Positions 5,829-8,514 of a DNA stretch of 8,514 nucleotides are shown here, piece after piece. Both the position numbers and the translations under genes were made by a program. The stretch is from Sphingomonadales bacterium. Its GTDB lineage: Bacteria; Bacteroidota; Bacteroidia; UBA7662. The stretch lies in NCBI GenBank assembly GCA_016872225.1, contig VHAW01000074.1, positions 1 to 8,514 of the forward strand, written 5' to 3'. Within the stretch, counting starts at the first letter, position 1. Every line of letters starts with the position of its first letter. Under the pieces are notes generated by a model. The model was not told the DNA's origin. It did no database searches and saw only the letters and a program-made list of their open reading frames with translations.

Positions 5829-7796
5829 ATGGCACAAATCCACTATACGATCGGCGCTGACCCCCTTAGGCCTCGGCACCTGAAGGTCCGTTTGGCATGG
5901 GAAACCGATGGAAGCATAACGGCCTTGAGGCTCCCTCAATGGAGACCCGGACGTTATGAACAAGGGAATTTTACGAGAAATCTGGTAGCTCTCAGCGCTC
6001 GCTACCCCGATACGCCCACGCAAAATTATGAGCATGCCGAATGGATTACCGTCACCAAAACAACTTCTGCCGAGTGGGTGCTTCGGCATTCCAAAGGCGC
6101 CTCGCTCATCGTAGAGTACAGCTACCTTGCTAACCAAGCCGATGCCGGGGCCTGCTGGGTGGATCAGGAACTCCTGTATGTGAACCCCGTACATTGCTGC
6201 CTCTATATCCCCGGTCAAGAGCATCATCCTTGCACCCTCCGGATCGACACAGGTCGAACCAATTCTGAATGGAAGGTAGCGATTGCCTTGCCCGTGGACA
6301 CCAACGGCACTTACTCGGCCTCTTCCTTCCACGAACTTGTGGACAGCCCGTTCCTTGCCTCCCCCCGCCTTCAGGCTGTCCGCTGGTCCGCAGAGGGAAT
6401 TGATTTTGTGTTATGGATTCAAGGAGAAACCTTTCCCGATGGAGATGAAGGCACCCGCATCCTCCGAGAATTTCAGGCTTTCTGTTCCGAACAAATCCTG
6501 ACCATGGGTTCATTCCCCGTAGATACCTTTCATTTCATGCTCCTCGCCCTGCCTTACTCCTTCTACCACGGAGTCGAACATTTACGATCCACCGTGCTAG
6601 CCTTGGGACCAAGCAATCAAATCTGGACGACCCTTTACAAAGAATTGATGGGTGTGGCATCGCATGAACTTTTTCATGTCTGGAACATCAAATCCATCCG
6701 CCCTGCAGCGATGCAACCCTACCATTATGAAGGTCTTATGTTTAATGATTTAGGTTATGTATACGAGGGCTTTACCACCTACTACGGAGATTTGTTTCTG
6801 GTGCGAAGCGGCATTCTGAGCTTCGAGGAATACCTGGAGGAGGTCAATAGTTATTTGCTCAGGCATACCCTGAATTATGGTCGATACAACCATAGCCTCC
6901 ACGAATCCTCGGTGGATACTTGGGTGGATGGATACAGCAGTCTGCAATCGGCCCCTCATCGTCGAGTATCCATTTATGCCGAGGGCATGCTTCAGGCGTT
7001 GCATCTAGATTTAACCCTTCGCCACAGCAGCCAAAACACGATCAGCTTAGATGACTTGATGCGATTTCTTTGGAAAGAACATCGCCGCAATCCATCTCAA
7101 GGATACTCGGAAAAGGACATCATCGATTGGCTCAACCATTCCCTTCCTCTGAAAAAGGACTGGGACCTTTATTTCCAAGAACATTATGCCCAACCCATGT
7201 CCCTCGAAGACAAACTTGCCTTGGTCTTGGAACCCCTAGGTTGCACCTTAGTCCTTTATCCCTGCGAGGATACGATCCAAAGGACCTTGGGGGTTCAAAT
7301 GCAGTGGAACAAAGGTCTTCCCACCGTGGAACATACCGTTCCTGGTGCTCCCGCTGCTCTTGGTGGCCTAGGCCTAGGGGATCGGTGGTTGGCTTGGCAA
7401 ACAGTTCTGCATTCGCCTTCTGATTCCACCGATTCAAGGTCCATTGCCTTGGAAACCATAAATATCGAGGCCCTTAAGGGCATCGAGGAACCCGCAGCCT
7501 TGCAGACCAAGGCTCGTCAAATCTTACGCAATGTTCTTGGCAATGGGGATGTCACCAACCAAGCTCAAACCGAGTGGAGCGACCATAACCCTGAGCAAAG
7601 TTCGCTAGTGATCCAGGAAGAAGATACCCTCCTAGTCCTTTATGTCAATTCCCTCGGCCATTACGGAATCGCTTGCATGAGCAGCGCTTCGGGTGTAACC
7701 TTTTACAACCACTACAAAATCACCCCATCCGAAAAGGTTACTTCAGATCAATTGACGAACCGAAAAGCGTGGATTTCCTCGAGTCGCCAAGGATAA
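5829..7796 (+). CDS. M61 family metallopeptidase (glycyl aminopeptidase type) with PDZ domain
   Basis: Predicted zinc aminopeptidase of 655 aa, a little longer than most family members. No signal peptide or membrane segment is visible at the N-terminus (MAQIHYTIGADPL), so it is probably cytoplasmic. The N-terminal beta domain carries LPQWRPGRYEQGNFTRN (residues 35-51) and LYVNPVHCCLYIPG (116-129), both characteristic of Bacteroidota M61 proteins. The catalytic domain has the zinc motif HELFHVWNIKSIRP (279-292; H279, E280, H283) and the third ligand E313 in YVYEGFTTYYGD. VSIYAEGMLQALHLDL (380-395) is the conserved helix that follows. A PDZ-like segment lies near 488-525 (VPGAPAALGGLGLGDRW). 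The remaining C-terminal part, about 530-655, includes an acidic, low-similarity stretch (530-600) I cannot assign. It is transcribed alone, divergent from rpmH, and its TAA abuts the stop of rho. The natural substrate is unknown. Confidence 0.95.
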   Translation: MAQIHYTIGADPLRPRHLKVRLAWETDGSITALRLPQWRPGRYEQGNFTRNLVALSARYPDTPTQNYEHAEWITVTKTTSAEWVLRHSKGASLIVEYSYLANQADAGACWVDQELLYVNPVHCCLYIPGQEHHPCTLRIDTGRTNSEWKVAIALPVDTNGTYSASSFHELVDSPFLASPRLQAVRWSAEGIDFVLWIQGETFPDGDEGTRILREFQAFCSEQILTMGSFPVDTFHFMLLALPYSFYHGVEHLRSTVLALGPSNQIWTTLYKELMGVASHELFHVWNIKSIRPAAMQPYHYEGLMFNDLGYVYEGFTTYYGDLFLVRSGILSFEEYLEEVNSYLLRHTLNYGRYNHSLHESSVDTWVDGYSSLQSAPHRRVSIYAEGMLQALHLDLTLRHSSQNTISLDDLMRFLWKEHRRNPSQGYSEKDIIDWLNHSLPLKKDWDLYFQEHYAQPMSLEDKLALVLEPLGCTLVLYPCEDTIQRTLGVQMQWNKGLPTVEHTVPGAPAALGGLGLGDRWLAWQTVLHSPSDSTDSRSIALETINIEALKGIEEPAALQTKARQILRNVLGNGDVTNQAQTEWSDHNPEQSSLVIQEEDTLLVLYVNSLGHYGIACMSSASGVTFYNHYKITPSEKVTSDQLTNRKAWISSSRQG

Positions 7797-8514
7797 TTAG
7801 CCGCGATTCATTGACATCAGGAACTCCTCGTTCGACAAGGTGCCGCGCATGTGGTTGAGCAAAAGCTCCATCGCTTCTTGCGAGGTCATATCGGCTAAGT
7901 GATTGCGCAGGATATACATTTTCTTGAGCATATCCTTGTCCATCAACAAATCATCTCTTCTGGTCGAAGAGGCCGTGACATCAATAGCAGGATAGATACG
8001 CTTGTTGGACAACTTGCGATCAAGCTGCAATTCCATATTACCGGTTCCCTTGAATTCCTCAAAAATGACCTCATCCATTTTGGATCCGGTATCAATCAGC
8101 GCTGTAGCAAGAATAGTCAAAGAACCACCTCCTTCAATGTTACGAGCTGCCCCAAAGAATCTCTTTGGCTTATGCAAGGCATTGGCATCCACACCCCCTG
8201 AAAGAATTTTTCCAGAAGCAGGCTGAACCGTGTTATAGGCTCTTGCCAAGCGGGTTATTGAGTCCAGAAGAATAACGACATCGTGTCCGCATTCCACCAT
8301 CCTCTTGGCTTTTTCGAGTACCAGATTGGCAATGCGAACATGCTTGTCCGCAGGCTCATCGAAGGTGGATGCGATAACTTCGGCGTTGACGGAACGGGCC
8401 ATATCGGTAACCTCTTCGGGTCGCTCATCAATGAGCAACACAATAAGATAGACTTCCGGGTGATTGAAAGAAATGGAATTGGCTACATCCTTGAGCAGGA
8501 TAGTCTTACCGGTT
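7797..8514 (-). CDS. rho: Transcription termination factor Rho (partial, N-terminus off the right edge)
   Basis: Hexameric RNA-dependent ATPase that terminates transcription. About 238 C-terminal residues are visible, covering most of the ATPase domain. The first visible residues TGKTILLKDVAN are the end of the Walker A loop (E. coli has AGKT; T at that position is, as I recall, common in Bacteroidota). LLIDERPEEVTDM follows, then Walker B VVILLDSITR, the Q-loop region SGGVDANALHKPKRFFGAAR, ATALIDTGSKMDEV, FKGTGNMELQLDRK with the arginine-finger region, and the SSTRRDDLL segment (R-loop). The tail GTLSNEEFLMSMNRG ends the protein. The frame continues past a GTG at 8441 to the window edge, so that GTG is internal. 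The RNA-binding N-terminal domain, which in Bacteroidota is often extended, cannot be seen here. Confidence 0.98.
   Translation of the reverse strand, partial: TGKTILLKDVANSISFNHPEVYLIVLLIDERPEEVTDMARSVNAEVIASTFDEPADKHVRIANLVLEKAKRMVECGHDVVILLDSITRLARAYNTVQPASGKILSGGVDANALHKPKRFFGAARNIEGGGSLTILATALIDTGSKMDEVIFEEFKGTGNMELQLDRKLSNKRIYPAIDVTASSTRRDDLLMDKDMLKKMYILRNHLADMTSQEAMELLLNHMRGTLSNEEFLMSMNRG

Noticed and set aside
5805..6332. A 175-codon open frame on the minus strand opposite the M61 gene
   Set aside because: It lies wholly antisense to a strongly supported peptidase, has no recognisable motif, and would cover the rpmH/M61 promoter region. It is a shadow of biased codon use.
7365..7378. 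Nested palindromes GGCCTAGGCC and CCTAGGCCTAGG
   Set aside because: They fall in codons for the Gly-Leu-Gly-Leu-Gly of the M61 PDZ segment, which explains them; no second copy was seen.
8439..8441. GTG as the start of rho
   Set aside because: The frame continues upstream through conserved Rho sequence including the end of the Walker A loop, so the codon is an internal valine.
1..8514. CRISPR arrays, insertion sequences, tRNA genes, toxin-antitoxin pairs or defence genes
   Set aside because: No regularly spaced repeats, terminal inverted repeats, cloverleaf-like sequences or matching proteins were seen; no gap longer than about 100 nt is left without a gene.

Overview
The window looks like ordinary chromosomal housekeeping DNA from a member of the Bacteroidota; genus and order cannot be fixed from it. 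Three things point there. No gene start shows a Shine-Dalgarno sequence, there is an exact TAnnTTTG-type -7 box (TATCTTTG) in front of rpmH, and the protein families are of types common in that phylum (a cytoplasmic M61 peptidase with the LPQWRPGRYE and LYVNPVHCC signatures, and a Rho with a TGKT P-loop). GC content looks close to half by eye. Nothing suggests a mobile element, phage, CRISPR array, tRNA or rRNA, and coding density is very high.

Left and centre (1 to about 5770, minus strand): seven genes read in the same direction, in the order rpmH, rnpA, yidD, an S41 C-terminal processing peptidase, a TauE/SafE permease, an M28 peptidase with PA and PDZ domains, and tsaB, which runs off the left edge. 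Junctions are tight: a 13-nt gap for rpmH/rnpA, an ATGA overlap for rnpA/yidD, 1 nt for S41/tauE, 48 nt for tauE/M28 and 4 nt for M28/tsaB. Only the yidD/S41 gap (about 98 nt) is loose. The run combines ribosome and RNA processing (L34, RNase P protein), membrane-protein insertion (YidD), envelope proteolysis (S41, M28), anion transport (TauE) and tRNA t6A modification (TsaB). It could be one operon or two.

Middle (5737 to 5828): a short divergent intergenic region holds the rpmH promoter on the minus strand and probably a weaker promoter for the M61 gene on the plus strand.

Right (5829 to 8514): an M61 metallopeptidase gene on the plus strand meets the rho gene on the minus strand, which enters from the right edge. 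Their stop codons abut with no intervening base, and neither 3' end shows a hairpin terminator.

I found no convincing undescribed system. The points most worth a second look are the S41 peptidase gene standing where yidC often stands after yidD, the stop-to-stop junction of the M61 and rho genes, and a substitution in the RNR motif of the RNase P protein.
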